Part shown: piece by piece, positions 1-8,656 of the stretch
Layout of the letters: each line of letters starts with the position of its first letter
Position numbering within the stretch: position 1 is the first letter of the stretch
DNA from: Rothia sp. SD9660Na
GTDB lineage: Bacteria > Actinomycetota > Actinomycetes > Actinomycetales > Micrococcaceae
NCBI RefSeq assembly: GCF_030064065.1
Contig: NZ_CP125946.1
Location: 310,001 to 374,000, forward strand
Length of the DNA: 64,000 nucleotides
Reading direction: 5' to 3'
Notes under the pieces: model-generated
Database searches by the model: none
Told to the model about the DNA's origin: nothing
The model's input: only the letters and a program-made list of their open reading frames with translations
Made by a program: the position numbers and the translations under genes

Positions 1-847
1 CGTCCGTCACCAGGGCTACCCGACCGGGGGCAAGCGAGAAGGCCGCCCGCACCATAGGTCCGTGCACATGAACCCCATCGCAAATAAGCTCCAGGGTCAC
101 GTGCGGGCTATCAGCTGCGGCGGCAACCGGGCCGGGCTGGCGATGGTGTAGAGGGCGCATGGCGTTGTAGGTGTGGGTCAGCAGAGAGGCACCCTCATCG
201 AAAGCGGCCTTGGCCTGTTCATAGGTGGCGTCCGTATGCCCTACAGCAACCCGGATACCCAGCTCCATACAGCGCCGCAGAGTAGCTAGGCCGGGGTCGG
301 TCTCGGGAGCCAGAGTGATCTGTAGGAGCTTACCTTCAGAGGCATCCCAGAGCTGTTCAAGGGCGTCGGGCGTGGGCACCTTGAGAGTCTCGGGGGCGTG
401 GGCACCCTTGTGGGCGGGAGAGATAAAGGGCCCCTCAGCGTGAAACCCGTGCAGGGCGGCCTGCCCCGGCACCTGCCGACCTATCAAGGGGAGCAGAGCC
501 TTCATGGTGGCCTGCATCTGCTCCAGGGGATTAGAGACCAGGGACGCTACCAGGGCGGACGTCCCCGCCTGCCCGTGCACGCGCAGGGCGGCAGCTACAT
601 TGGGGGCATCCTCAAAAGCTGTGCCGCCCCCGCCATGGCAATGAATATCGGTAAATCCCGGGGCTAGGACCCAGCCTCCCGCATCGCGCACCTCAGCCTG
701 GGCCAGCTGGTCGGCACCTAGCTGCTGCTTCCAGGTTTCACCCTCACCGGCAGCCAGCAGGTGCTCGCCTTCTACTAGGGCCCAGCCGGTGGAGGTGGCC
801 GGTGAGGTGAGTCGGGTCAGGGAATGAAAAAGAAAAGTGCGCGGCAT
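1..847 (-). CDS. nagA: N-acetylglucosamine-6-phosphate deacetylase, cut by left window edge
   Basis: Removes the acetyl group from GlcNAc-6-phosphate in the cytoplasm, giving glucosamine-6-phosphate for NagB. I translated the minus strand from the ATG at 847-845; the frame is open for 282 codons to the edge. Visible amidohydrolase features are the metal-binding HxH (H69, H71, in FTDIHCHG), E138 in HAEGP, H204 in VAVGHTD, H225 in THTYNAM and the DGVH motif near 257-260. The catalytic Asp of VTD is the last complete codon. About 100 C-terminal residues lie outside the window. It is divergent from nagB with a 74-bp AT-rich gap, which suggests shared control of amino-sugar breakdown. Confidence 0.93.
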   Translation of the reverse strand, partial: MPRTFLFHSLTRLTSPATSTGWALVEGEHLLAAGEGETWKQQLGADQLAQAEVRDAGGWVLAPGFTDIHCHGGGGTAFEDAPNVAAALRVHGQAGTSALVASLVSNPLEQMQATMKALLPLIGRQVPGQAALHGFHAEGPFISPAHKGAHAPETLKVPTPDALEQLWDASEGKLLQITLAPETDPGLATLRRCMELGIRVAVGHTDATYEQAKAAFDEGASLLTHTYNAMRPLHHRQPGPVAAAADSPHVTLELICDGVHVHGPMVRAAFSLAPGRVALVTD

Positions 848-921
848 AGGGGGCCCCTTATCAATACGTCATATTGTTGTGCTGGTGGGTATTTATACAT
901 ATATTTTCGTACTATATTCTT

Positions 922-1731
922 ATGGAAATAATTATATGTGATTCAAAGGACCAAGCGGGAGCTTATGCTGCCTCCCTTATCGCTATGGTGACCGAGCGAA
1001 ATAATCAGCGCGGGGCCTCAACCGTGTGGGGGGTGGCAACCGGTTCGTCACCCGAGAGCACCTATGAGCATCTTGCTGCCCGGGTCCAAGCTGGTCTCGA
1101 TGTGAGCGCTGTGAGCGCCTTTGCTCTCGATGAGTATGTGGGTCTTGATCCTGCCCACCCGGAGTCCTACCACAGTGTCATTGATGACCAGGTGGTACAG
1201 AAGGTGGGCCTGAGTGCCGAGCGGGTGCATGTGCTCAATGGTATGGCCGAAGATATTCCGGCTGAGTGCGCCGCCTACGAGGCCGCCATGAAGGACGAAG
1301 GTGGAGTTGACGTGCAGATACTCGGTATAGGCGCCAACGGGCATATAGGCTTCAATGAGCCTGGGTCCTCCCTGGCATCTCGCACCCGCATCAAGACTCT
1401 GGCTCCCAAGACCGTGGCAGATAATGCCCGCTTCTTCAATGGTGATACCTCAAAGGTGCCGGTTCACTGCCTCACTCAGGGTATCGGTACCATCATGGAG
1501 GCCCGCAAAATCGTGCTGGTAGCGGACGGCGAGAACAAGGCTGCGGCAATTGCCGGCATGGCAGAGGGGCCCATTACGGCCTCCTGCCCAGGTTCGATTC
1601 TGCAGCTGCACCCCGATGTCACGGTGGTTATCGATGAAGCTGCTGCGTCTCAGCTAAAAAATGCAGAATATTATCGTTTTGCTCAAAGCAATATCCCCTT
1701 CTTCCAGAAGCCGGAAAATATTGGGTCATAA
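922..1731 (+). CDS. nagB: Glucosamine-6-phosphate deaminase
   Basis: Converts glucosamine-6-phosphate to fructose-6-phosphate and ammonia, the last step of the sialic acid/GlcNAc route encoded here. The protein is 269 residues, close to the 266 of E. coli NagB. The ATG at 922 is chosen because MEIIICDSK matches the family N terminus; upstream in-frame codons from 874 translate AT-rich leader and are not family-like. Recognisable motifs are the catalytic Asp in FALDEYVGL (about D70), GANGHIGFNEPGSSL and SRTRIKTL. A strong terminator follows at 1747-1780. Confidence 0.96.
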   Translation: MEIIICDSKDQAGAYAASLIAMVTERNNQRGASTVWGVATGSSPESTYEHLAARVQAGLDVSAVSAFALDEYVGLDPAHPESYHSVIDDQVVQKVGLSAERVHVLNGMAEDIPAECAAYEAAMKDEGGVDVQILGIGANGHIGFNEPGSSLASRTRIKTLAPKTVADNARFFNGDTSKVPVHCLTQGIGTIMEARKIVLVADGENKAAAIAGMAEGPITASCPGSILQLHPDVTVVIDEAAASQLKNAEYYRFAQSNIPFFQKPENIGS

Positions 1732-1746
1732 AAATATATAAAATTA

Positions 1747-1780
1747 GGGCGGGGTTGATAAATGTGACCCCGCCCCATTT
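1747..1780 (+). terminator. Intrinsic terminator of nagB
   Basis: GGGCGGGGT (1747-1755) pairs perfectly with ACCCCGCCC (1767-1775) across an 11-nt loop and is followed by CATTTTTAT, 16 nt after the nagB stop. Confidence 0.9.
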
Positions 1781-1818
1781 TTATCTTGAGTTAGTTATTT
1801 TCAGGTTTTTTGATAGGT

Positions 1819-1861
1819 AAGGCGGAGCAGGCTCGCAGCGAGCGTGAGCCTGCGAAGCCTT
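1819..1861. terminator. Stem-loop between nagB and nanE
   Basis: GCAGGCTC (1827-1834) pairs with GAGCCTGC (1846-1853), with outer pairs AAGGC/GCCTT at 1819-1823 and 1857-1861. It lies just past the nanE stop on the minus strand and may end the nan operon. It has no clear U tract on that strand, so it may be a processing or stability hairpin. Confidence 0.6.
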
Positions 1862-1865
1862 TCTG

Positions 1866-2552
1866 TTATTGAGTCATTGCCTCTTTAAACCAACCCGTAA
1901 TAGAAATGGGGTGGGTGATGGCGGTGCCGACGACGACGGCGTGGGCGCCAGCATCGAGAGCAGCTCGGGCCTGGGCGGGGGTGTGTACGCGTCCTTCTGC
2001 GATGAGGGGACGACCAAGGTTACGGGCAGCGATGGCTTCGAGGAGTTCCAGGTCGGGGCCGTCAGTTTTGGGGCGGGCGCCGGTGTAGCCTGCCAGGGTG
2101 GTACCGATGAAGTCGGCTCCGGCGTCAGCGGCTGCGAGGGCCGAATCGAGGGAGTCACAGTCTGCCATGACCAGGGCGTTTGACCCCTCATGAACCCCCC
2201 GCACAACCTCAGCCAGGCTCAGCCCATCAGGCCGGTCGCGCAGGGTACCGTCGAGGGCTACGATGTGGGCTCCTGCCTGGGCAATGGCGAGGGCGTGGTG
2301 CAGGGTAGGGGTGATGAAGATGCCGTCGTGGCCGTCCTTCCAAAGCCCGATGACGGGCACCTCCACGGCAGTGCGGGTGAACTGGATATCTGCTAGACCT
2401 TGTACGCGTACGGCGGCTGCCCCACCGAGGACAGCGGAGGCGGCGACCTGGCCGGTAGTTCGTGGGTCGCGCATGGGTTCGCCGGGGTAGGCCTGGGCAG
2501 AGACGATGAGCTGGCCTGCGAGGAGGTCGGTGAGCTGATCGGGAGTGAACAC
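1866..2552 (-). CDS. nanE: N-acetylmannosamine-6-phosphate 2-epimerase
   Basis: Interconverts ManNAc-6-phosphate and GlcNAc-6-phosphate, joining sialic acid breakdown to NagA/NagB. The 228-residue protein has the expected NanE TIM-barrel length. Family-like segments include the N-terminal LIVSAQAYPGEPMRD, IGLWKDGHDGIFITPT, ALDGT, MADCDS, ADFIGTTLAGYT, LIAEGRVHTPAQA and HAVVVGTAITHP near the C terminus. It starts 10 nt after the nanK stop and is the last gene of the minus-strand nan operon. Confidence 0.94.
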   Translation of the reverse strand: MFTPDQLTDLLAGQLIVSAQAYPGEPMRDPRTTGQVAASAVLGGAAAVRVQGLADIQFTRTAVEVPVIGLWKDGHDGIFITPTLHHALAIAQAGAHIVALDGTLRDRPDGLSLAEVVRGVHEGSNALVMADCDSLDSALAAADAGADFIGTTLAGYTGARPKTDGPDLELLEAIAARNLGRPLIAEGRVHTPAQARAALDAGAHAVVVGTAITHPISITGWFKEAMTQ

Positions 2553-2561
2553 GGTGTTTTC

Positions 2562-3497
2562 CTAGCGGGTGACGAAGTCGGGGATGAGGGTGGCGGCTCC
2601 GAGTAGGGGTGCGTCGGAGCCGAGGGTGGCGCGGGCAATGGTGGTCTCGGTAGCCTGCCCCAGGGCGGCGCCGAGATAGGCGGTAGCCATGTCGTTCCAC
2701 CAGCGTTTGCCGAGGTTAATTACACCCCCGGAGACGACGATGAGGTGGGGGTCGAGGATGTTGGCTAGGTCTCCGAGGGCGATACCGGCGGCGCGGGCTC
2801 CAAGGGCGATGGCGTCACAGGCGATAGGGTCACCTGCATCGGCCAGGTGTTCGAGGTCGAAGAGGTTGGCGGCGGGGCTTTCGCCGCCGAGGCGGTGGTA
2901 GCTGGAGACGATGCCGGTGCCAGAGGCAACGGCTTCTACATGGCCTGTTCCGCCGCAGGTGCAGGTGATGCCGACGGCCCAGGGTGAGGAGAAATGGCCC
3001 ACGTGCCCGGCTAGGGAATGGGCCCCTCTCATCTGGGTACCACCGCTGATGTAGGATCCGCCAACGCCGGTACCGAAGGCTACCATGAGGCTGGTTTCGG
3101 CGGTGGAAGTGGCACCCTGCCAGGCTTCGCCCAGGGCGTGGGCGTGGACGTCATTGACGGCGTAGGCCGGGAGACCGGTACGGTCGGTGACGATGGCTGC
3201 CAGCGGGGTGCCACTCCAATCGTGGATGAGGTTGGCCGCGGTGATGACCTGCCCTTCTTCACCGATGACGCCTGCGGATCCGATACCGATGCCGGCGGGC
3301 TGGTAGCCGCGGCTGCGGGCCAGCTCGGCGAGGTCGGCTAAGGCGGACGCGGTGTGCTCGGCGAGTTTGATTCCTCCGGCCTGGGCCTGGGTGGGGATTT
3401 TATCCCGGTGCAGGACGTCGCCGGTGGGGGAGATGATGCCGAGGGCGGTTTTGGTGCCGCCAAGATCTGCGGTGAGTGCTACGGGCTGGTGGGTCAT
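2562..3497 (-). CDS. nanK: N-acetylmannosamine kinase, ROK family
   Basis: Phosphorylates ManNAc released by NanA. The protein is 311 residues. The ATP-binding DLGGTKTALG lies near residues 11-20. The ROK zinc site is visible as CTCGGTGHVEAVASG, preceded by GHVGHF, and GSAGVIG and GTGVGGSYISGG are also present. Other ROK substrates (glucose, GlcNAc) cannot be excluded by sequence alone, but the position between nanA and nanE makes ManNAc the natural substrate. It lies 28 nt downstream of nanA. Confidence 0.9.
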   Translation of the reverse strand: MTHQPVALTADLGGTKTALGIISPTGDVLHRDKIPTQAQAGGIKLAEHTASALADLAELARSRGYQPAGIGIGSAGVIGEEGQVITAANLIHDWSGTPLAAIVTDRTGLPAYAVNDVHAHALGEAWQGATSTAETSLMVAFGTGVGGSYISGGTQMRGAHSLAGHVGHFSSPWAVGITCTCGGTGHVEAVASGTGIVSSYHRLGGESPAANLFDLEHLADAGDPIACDAIALGARAAGIALGDLANILDPHLIVVSGGVINLGKRWWNDMATAYLGAALGQATETTIARATLGSDAPLLGAATLIPDFVTR

Positions 3498-3525
3498 GAG
3501 GGCGTCCCTTTCTCAGGTGGAGGGG

Positions 3526-4446
3526 CTAGATGAGCCCGACTGATTCGACGATAGAGCGGATACGCTGGGTTTCGGTGTCGCCGAGGGTTTCCATGGGCTG
3601 GGACATGGTGTTGGAGTCAAGAACTCCCATGACCTGCAGGGCTGTTTTGAAGGCGCCAAGGCCTGCTGCGCCGCCGGAGACGCTGGGGGTTTCGACAAAG
3701 ACGATGTTGAAGAGTTTAGCCAGGCGGTCCTGTTCAGTGCGGGCGGTTTCCCAGTCGCCTGCGCGGGCGGCTTCGTAGAGGCGCTTGTAGCCTGCGGGAT
3801 CAACGTTGCCGAGGCCCGGGACCAGTCCTGCGGCGCCTGAGAGCATGGCGCCGTCGCAGACAACTTCGTGGCCGGTGAAGGCGGCGAAGCCGTCGATGTC
3901 GCGGGTAGCGAGGGCGAGCTGGCGGAAGGAGACGTCGTCACCGGATGAGTCTTTAACGCCCGCAATGACGCCCTCGCGGGCTAGCTTGGTGAGCAGGGGC
4001 AGGGGGAGCTTCTGCTTGGTGCGAACCGGTACGTCGTAGGCGAAGACGGGGACGTCGACGGCATCGGCGATGGCGCGGAAGTGGTGTTCTTCTTCGAAGG
4101 CATTGTCGATGGCGTAGAACTGGCTGGTAACTACGATGGCCTCACCGCCGATGGTCAGCAGACGCTTGGCTTCGTCGATGACACGGGCGGTGGTCATATC
4201 GTTGATACCAACGATGAGGGGGACCCGGCCTGCGATGGCGTCCACGCAGGTTGTGAGCACAGTTTCGCGTTCTTCGTTGGTCAGGTAGAGCACCTCAGAT
4301 GAGGAGCCCAGGGCGAAGATACCGTCTACTCCACTGTCGATGAGATAGTCAATGAGGCGGCGCAGGGAGGGAAGGTCGAGGGCACCATCTGCGGTGCGGG
4401 GAGTGAGTAGGGGCGGGATGACGCCGGAGAAAACGGGAACGGTCAT
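3526..4446 (-). CDS. nanA: N-acetylneuraminate lyase, DapA/NanA superfamily
   Basis: Predicted to cleave N-acetylneuraminate to ManNAc and pyruvate by a Schiff-base mechanism. The 306-residue TIM-barrel protein has the catalytic lysine in GVKDSSGD (K165) and the catalytic tyrosine in FAYDVP (Y137). The substrate-carboxylate loop is GSSSE (47-51) rather than the common GSTGE or GTTGE. DapA-family members also include dihydrodipicolinate synthases and other aldolases, so function is inferred from the flanking nanK, nanE and importer genes. It lies 71 nt downstream of the ATPase gene in the same direction. Confidence 0.87.
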   Translation of the reverse strand: MTVPVFSGVIPPLLTPRTADGALDLPSLRRLIDYLIDSGVDGIFALGSSSEVLYLTNEERETVLTTCVDAIAGRVPLIVGINDMTTARVIDEAKRLLTIGGEAIVVTSQFYAIDNAFEEEHHFRAIADAVDVPVFAYDVPVRTKQKLPLPLLTKLAREGVIAGVKDSSGDDVSFRQLALATRDIDGFAAFTGHEVVCDGAMLSGAAGLVPGLGNVDPAGYKRLYEAARAGDWETARTEQDRLAKLFNIVFVETPSVSGGAAGLGAFKTALQVMGVLDSNTMSQPMETLGDTETQRIRSIVESVGLI

Positions 4447-4517
4447 AGGGTGTTCTCCTTGAAGGGGTTGGGGCGGCGCGGTACTCGGCGGTGAGCTGCG
4501 CCGCCCGGGTGGCTAGT

Positions 4518-5384
4518 TTAGACGTGGAGCAGGGTGGGGGCTGCCCCGAGCAGGGTGCGGGTGTAGTCCTGGCTGGGGGTGTCGAAGACCTGCTCGGCGC
4601 TGCCTTCTTCGACAATCTTTCCCTTATTCATCACGCAGATACGGTCGGAGACGTAGCGGACGGTTTGAATATCGTGGGAGATGAAGACCATGCCGAGGAA
4701 GAGTTCTTCCTTGAGGTCTGAGAGCAGGTTGAGCACCTGGGCACGGACGGAGACATCGAGGGCGCTGGTGGGTTCGTCGGCTACAATCACTTTGGGTTCC
4801 AGGGCCAGGGCGCGGGCGATGGCGACGCGCTGGCGCTGGCCGCCAGAGATCTGGGAGGGGAGGGCGTCCGCTGCTGAGGTGGGCAGGCCCACCAGGTGCA
4901 GGAGCTCACGGACGCGGCGGTCGCGCCCGGCCTTATCACCGATGCCGTGTACATCCAGGGGGTCCTTGAGGATGTCTTGCACGGTCATACGGGGATTGAG
5001 GGCGGTGGAGGGGTCCTGGAAGACGATGGAGACGTCCGAACCGAATTCCTTACGCAGGGCGGCATTGCGTTTGAGGGCGCTCTTGCCCTTGAAGAGCACG
5101 TCGCCCCCGGTGGGCTTTTGCAGCCCCACGATGACGGAGGCCAGGGTGGACTTGCCACAGCCTGATTCGCCAACCAGGCCGATGGTTTCGCCGCGGCGGA
5201 TGTCCAGGTTTACCCCGTCCACAGCTTTGACAATATTGGGTTTGAAGATACCGCCGGTGCGGGCCCGGTAGTGTACCTGCACGTCTTTGAGCTCGATGAT
5301 GGGTTCGCTGACGCGGCGGACGGCGGCGCGGCCGGTGGTGTTGAGCAGGTTTTCTGCTACGGGGGTCACAGGCTGGGTGTTCAT
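4518..5384 (-). CDS. ABC importer ATPase (OppF/DppF type), sialic acid cluster
   Basis: Cytoplasmic ATPase of the importer encoded in this cluster. The protein is 288 residues. Walker A is GESGCGKST (near 72-80), the signature is [15 protein letters not shown], Walker B leads into [12 protein letters not shown], and the OppF-type C-terminal part follows. It overlaps the upstream fused permease-ATPase gene by 4 nt, so translation is probably coupled. It supplies the second nucleotide-binding domain; the first is fused to the permease. I recall that C. glutamicum SiaEFGI sialic acid transporters have a similar layout. A peptide substrate is the alternative. Confidence 0.86.
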   Translation of the reverse strand: MNTQPVTPVAENLLNTTGRAAVRRVSEPIIELKDVQVHYRARTGGIFKPNIVKAVDGVNLDIRRGETIGLVGESGCGKSTLASVIVGLQKPTGGDVLFKGKSALKRNAALRKEFGSDVSIVFQDPSTALNPRMTVQDILKDPLDVHGIGDKAGRDRRVRELLHLVGLPTSAADALPSQISGGQRQRVAIARALALEPKVIVADEPTSALDVSVRAQVLNLLSDLKEELFLGMVFISHDIQTVRYVSDRICVMNKGKIVEEGSAEQVFDTPSQDYTRTLLGAAPTLLHV

Positions 5385-7474
5385 GCTGTCTCCTGTGAAG
5401 TAGTGGCGGGGGCCAGGTGGGAGGCCCAGTGGTGGTCGGTATCGCCGGGGACGGGGGTGAAGACCAGCTTCTGTTCGGGGTCAGCACCGGGGCGTTGGGA
5501 GCGGGGGGCGAAGCGGTCGCCGGTGGCGAAGTCGGAGGGGGAGGGTACGGTGCCGGGAATCTGGTAGAGACGTTCGGAGCCGGACTCGATGGAGAGCACG
5601 GAGCCGAGTAGACCTCGGGTGTATTCGTGCATGGGGTTGGTCAGGAGCTGGCTGGTGGAGCCTGCCTCTACAATCTGACCGGCGTACATGACCGAGATAC
5701 GGTGGGCCACCTGGGCTACCAGGGCCAGGTCGTGCGATACGAAGATCATGGCGAAGCCCAACTGCTCCCGCAGTTCGTTGAGGAGCTTGATCACTTCGGC
5801 CTGCACGGTGACGTCCAGGGCGGTGGTGGGCTCATCGGCAATAACCAGCTTGGGGGAGCGGGAGAGGGCCATGGCAATCAGGACGCGCTGACGCTGACCA
5901 CCGGAGAGCTCGTGGGGGTAGGAGGCCAGGGTACGCTCGGGGTCGAGCTTGACCAAGCGCAGGAGCTCTTCGGGGCTCTTGCGACCGCCACGGCGGGTTA
6001 GCTGCTTCATCTGGTCCTTGATGAGCATGGAGGGGTTCAGGGAGCTGAGGGCATCCTGGTAGACCATGGAAATCACGGAGCCACGCAGCTTCTGGAACTC
6101 GGCTTCTGAGGCCCCTACCAGTTCCTGGCCTTCAAAGAGCACGGAGCCGGTAATCTTGGCCTTTTTATCGAGCAGGCCGATGATGGCCAGGGAGGTAATG
6201 GATTTACCGGAACCTGATTCACCGACCAGGCCCATAGTCTGGCCCTCGGTAACGGTGAAGGAGACACGGTCGACCACGGGGGTATCGCCGAAGCGTTCGG
6301 GGAAGTAGATGGAGAGGTCCTTGACTTCCAGAATGACGCGTGCGGACGCGTCCGCCTGTAGGCGATCGGTACGGCGGTTTTCTGCGCTCTTGAGTTCCTC
6401 CAGCACCCCTGCCAGGTTGGCTGCGGCGACGGCGTCCCTCTCGGTTGCCGGGCGGGAGCCGGCGTGCTTGACGGACTCACCCCAGGGGGCTGCGTCCTGC
6501 TCCTGGGCCTCGGGGGAGGCAGCTGCGATGGACTTGTCATCTGCGGTAGAGGGCGCTGCGGTGAGGGCACCAACGGTGGTGCCAGCAACCACGGAGGAGT
6601 CGTCGATCTTAACCTTACGGCGCAGCTTGGGGTTGACCATAGCGTCGGTCATGCCCTCAGAGAGTACGTTGAGGGCCAGGACGGTCAGCAGGATGATAGC
6701 ACCTGCGAAGGTGGTGGCCCACCAGCCCCCTGCCAATACCAGGGCGCGGCCGTCGGCGATGACGTTACCCCAGGAGGGGTTAGGTGGGCGTACACCGGCG
6801 GAGAGGAAGCTGAGGGAGGCTTCGAGGATGATAGCGTCGGCGACCATAACCGTGGCGAATACCAACACGGGGGCGATGGTGTTGCGGACCACGTGCTTGA
6901 GCAGGATGTAGAAGCGAGGTGCTCCCATGACGCGCTCAGCGCGGACGTAGTCTTCGTCCCAGGTGGCTAGCACCTGGGCACGGACCACACGGGCTAGCTG
7001 CGGGGTGTAGACCACGGCGATGGTGAAGATGATGGTTCCGATCGAGTTGCCCAGGGAGGCCAGCAGGACGGCTGCTAGGGCGATGCCGGGGAAGGCCATG
7101 AGCACATCCATGACGCGCATAATCAGTTCGGAGACGAATTTGGAGCTGGTGGCTGCCAGGGCGCCGAGAATACCGCCCATGATGAGGGCTAGAGCCACAG
7201 CGCCCAGGCCGACCTGTAGGGAGGCGCGGGCACCGTACATGAGACGGGAGAGGATGTCTCGGCCCTGACGGTCGGTACCGAAGAGGTACTCGGAGTTGGG
7301 GGCCCCGATGGGGGCACCGGTGGAGGCCAGCGGGTCGTGGGGTGCTAGCCAGGGTGCAAAAATCGCAACCAGGGCGATGACTGCGATGAAGCTGAGGGCG
7401 ACTTTAGAGCCGGTGGGGAGCGCCCTGAATCGGATGCCTGGCGCTGAGAGGCGTTCTGCTAGTCCGCTACGCAT
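5381..7474 (-). CDS. Fused ABC permease and ATPase (DppC-DppD type), sialic acid cluster
   Basis: One 697-residue protein joins an inner-membrane permease (about 1-285, several hydrophobic segments, DppC-like start with GTDRQGRDILSRLMYGARASL) to a DppD-type ATPase (about 390-650). Walker A is GESGSGKS (418-425) and the signature is [15 protein letters not shown]. The roughly 100-residue linker (about 290-385) is Ala/Ser/Asp-rich and probably flexible. The gene lies 2 nt from the permease gene and overlaps the next ATPase by 4 nt. The fused layout resembles sialic acid importers of other Actinobacteria as I recall them, which supports sialic acid as substrate. Confidence 0.9.
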   Translation of the reverse strand: MRSGLAERLSAPGIRFRALPTGSKVALSFIAVIALVAIFAPWLAPHDPLASTGAPIGAPNSEYLFGTDRQGRDILSRLMYGARASLQVGLGAVALALIMGGILGALAATSSKFVSELIMRVMDVLMAFPGIALAAVLLASLGNSIGTIIFTIAVVYTPQLARVVRAQVLATWDEDYVRAERVMGAPRFYILLKHVVRNTIAPVLVFATVMVADAIILEASLSFLSAGVRPPNPSWGNVIADGRALVLAGGWWATTFAGAIILLTVLALNVLSEGMTDAMVNPKLRRKVKIDDSSVVAGTTVGALTAAPSTADDKSIAAASPEAQEQDAAPWGESVKHAGSRPATERDAVAAANLAGVLEELKSAENRRTDRLQADASARVILEVKDLSIYFPERFGDTPVVDRVSFTVTEGQTMGLVGESGSGKSITSLAIIGLLDKKAKITGSVLFEGQELVGASEAEFQKLRGSVISMVYQDALSSLNPSMLIKDQMKQLTRRGGRKSPEELLRLVKLDPERTLASYPHELSGGQRQRVLIAMALSRSPKLVIADEPTTALDVTVQAEVIKLLNELREQLGFAMIFVSHDLALVAQVAHRISVMYAGQIVEAGSTSQLLTNPMHEYTRGLLGSVLSIESGSERLYQIPGTVPSPSDFATGDRFAPRSQRPGADPEQKLVFTPVPGDTDHHWASHLAPATTSQETA

Positions 7475-7476
7475 GG

Positions 7477-8430
7477 TTAGACGCTCCTGATACGGGGGTT
7501 GATGAGTAGGTAGAGTAGGTCAACGATGATGTTGACGAGAACGAAGGTGACGGCGATGGTGAGCACGACGCCCTGAACCAGGTTGATGTCGTTACCGGTG
7601 ATGCCGATGAAAATGAGGTTGCCCATGCCGTTGAGGGAGAAGATCATTTCGATGACCACAGCACCGCCGAGCAGGTAGCCGATGCGCAGGCCGAGCACGG
7701 TGACCGGGGTGATGAGGGCGTTGCGCAGCACGTTCTTGGTGATGACCTCGCGGCGGGGTACGCCGTTGCCGATGGCGGTGCGCACGTAGTCCTTGTCGAG
7801 TTCTTCAACCATGGAGGTACGGACGGTGCGGGTCAGCGAGGCGCTGACCGGGATAGCGAGGGCCACCGCGGGCAGGAACATGTGCGAGAGCCAGGTGCCA
7901 AAGCCGCTCCCGGGAGGGGCGGAGCCGCCGGTGGGGAACCAGCCCAGGCCCAGGGCGAAGTACTGAATCATCAGAATACCCAGCCAGAAGGAGGGGGTTG
8001 CGATGGAGGCCATGGAGAGCACGCGGATAATCTGGTCGGGCCAGCGGTCGCGGTAGAGGGCCGCAATGACACCCAGCATCAGGGAGGCCACCGCCGCAAT
8101 CAGCACGCCCAGGAAGGTCAGCTGCAAGGTGGTGGGGAAGGCTACCTTGATCTGGTCGATAACGGGCTGAGCCGGAGGAGTGGTCATGCCCAGGTCGAAT
8201 CGGATAAGCCGGGAGAGGAAAGCGAAGTACTGGACGATGAGCGGGTCGTTGAGGCCCCGTGATTCTCGGTAGGCTTCTTTGGCTTCTTCTGAGGCACCTT
8301 CACCCAGGGCGATGGTTGCCGGGTCGCCGGGGGTGAATTGCAGGATGACGAAGACCAAGATGGTGACGCCCAGAATCATGATGGGCAGGGCGATAAGGCG
8401 CCTGCCGAGCAGTCTGAGAAAGTTTGACAC
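7477..8430 (-). CDS. ABC importer permease (DppB type), sialic acid cluster
   Basis: First transmembrane subunit of the importer. The 317-residue protein opens with LLGRRLIALPIMILGVTILVFVILQFTPGDPA, typical of DppB, and has about six hydrophobic segments. The loop contacting the ATPase is visible around ELDKDYVRTAIGNGVPRREV. It lies between the binding-protein gene (226-bp gap with a strong hairpin) and the fused permease-ATPase (2 nt). Substrate is inferred from the operon. Confidence 0.92.
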   Translation of the reverse strand: MSNFLRLLGRRLIALPIMILGVTILVFVILQFTPGDPATIALGEGASEEAKEAYRESRGLNDPLIVQYFAFLSRLIRFDLGMTTPPAQPVIDQIKVAFPTTLQLTFLGVLIAAVASLMLGVIAALYRDRWPDQIIRVLSMASIATPSFWLGILMIQYFALGLGWFPTGGSAPPGSGFGTWLSHMFLPAVALAIPVSASLTRTVRTSMVEELDKDYVRTAIGNGVPRREVITKNVLRNALITPVTVLGLRIGYLLGGAVVIEMIFSLNGMGNLIFIGITGNDINLVQGVVLTIAVTFVLVNIIVDLLYLLINPRIRSV

Positions 8431-8520
8431 GGGTCTGGCTCCCTAAAGTTTTTAGGACGGAGACGGGGCGGCTCGGGGGTGTGATGGGCTGCCCCGGTGG
8501 GGTAAGAGGTCTTGTGCGGG

Positions 8521-8558
8521 CTCGGCACCTGCCCAAGCGTGGGCGGGCAGGTGCCGAG
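8521..8558 (-). promoter_or_regulatory. Strong intercistronic hairpin between binding protein and permease genes
   Basis: CTCGGCACCTGCCC (8521-8534) and GGGCAGGTGCCGAG (8545-8558) form a perfect 14-bp stem with a 10-nt loop in the 226-bp gap between the two genes. No U tract follows on the minus strand. It probably protects the upstream message or attenuates downstream transcription, so the binding protein would be made in excess. Confidence 0.75.
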
Positions 8559-8656
8559 TGGGGTGTGAAAAGGGGATGTGATGTGTGGAAATGGGATTAC
8601 CTTTTCACGGGGTACCGGGTAAACCAGCTGGGGGAGGCCGGTGCCGGTGGAACCAC

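Noticed and set aside
3018..3341. Opposite-strand frames within the nan, opp-type and other genes
   Set aside because: They are shadows of real genes: no family pattern, and the real frames carry clear motifs.
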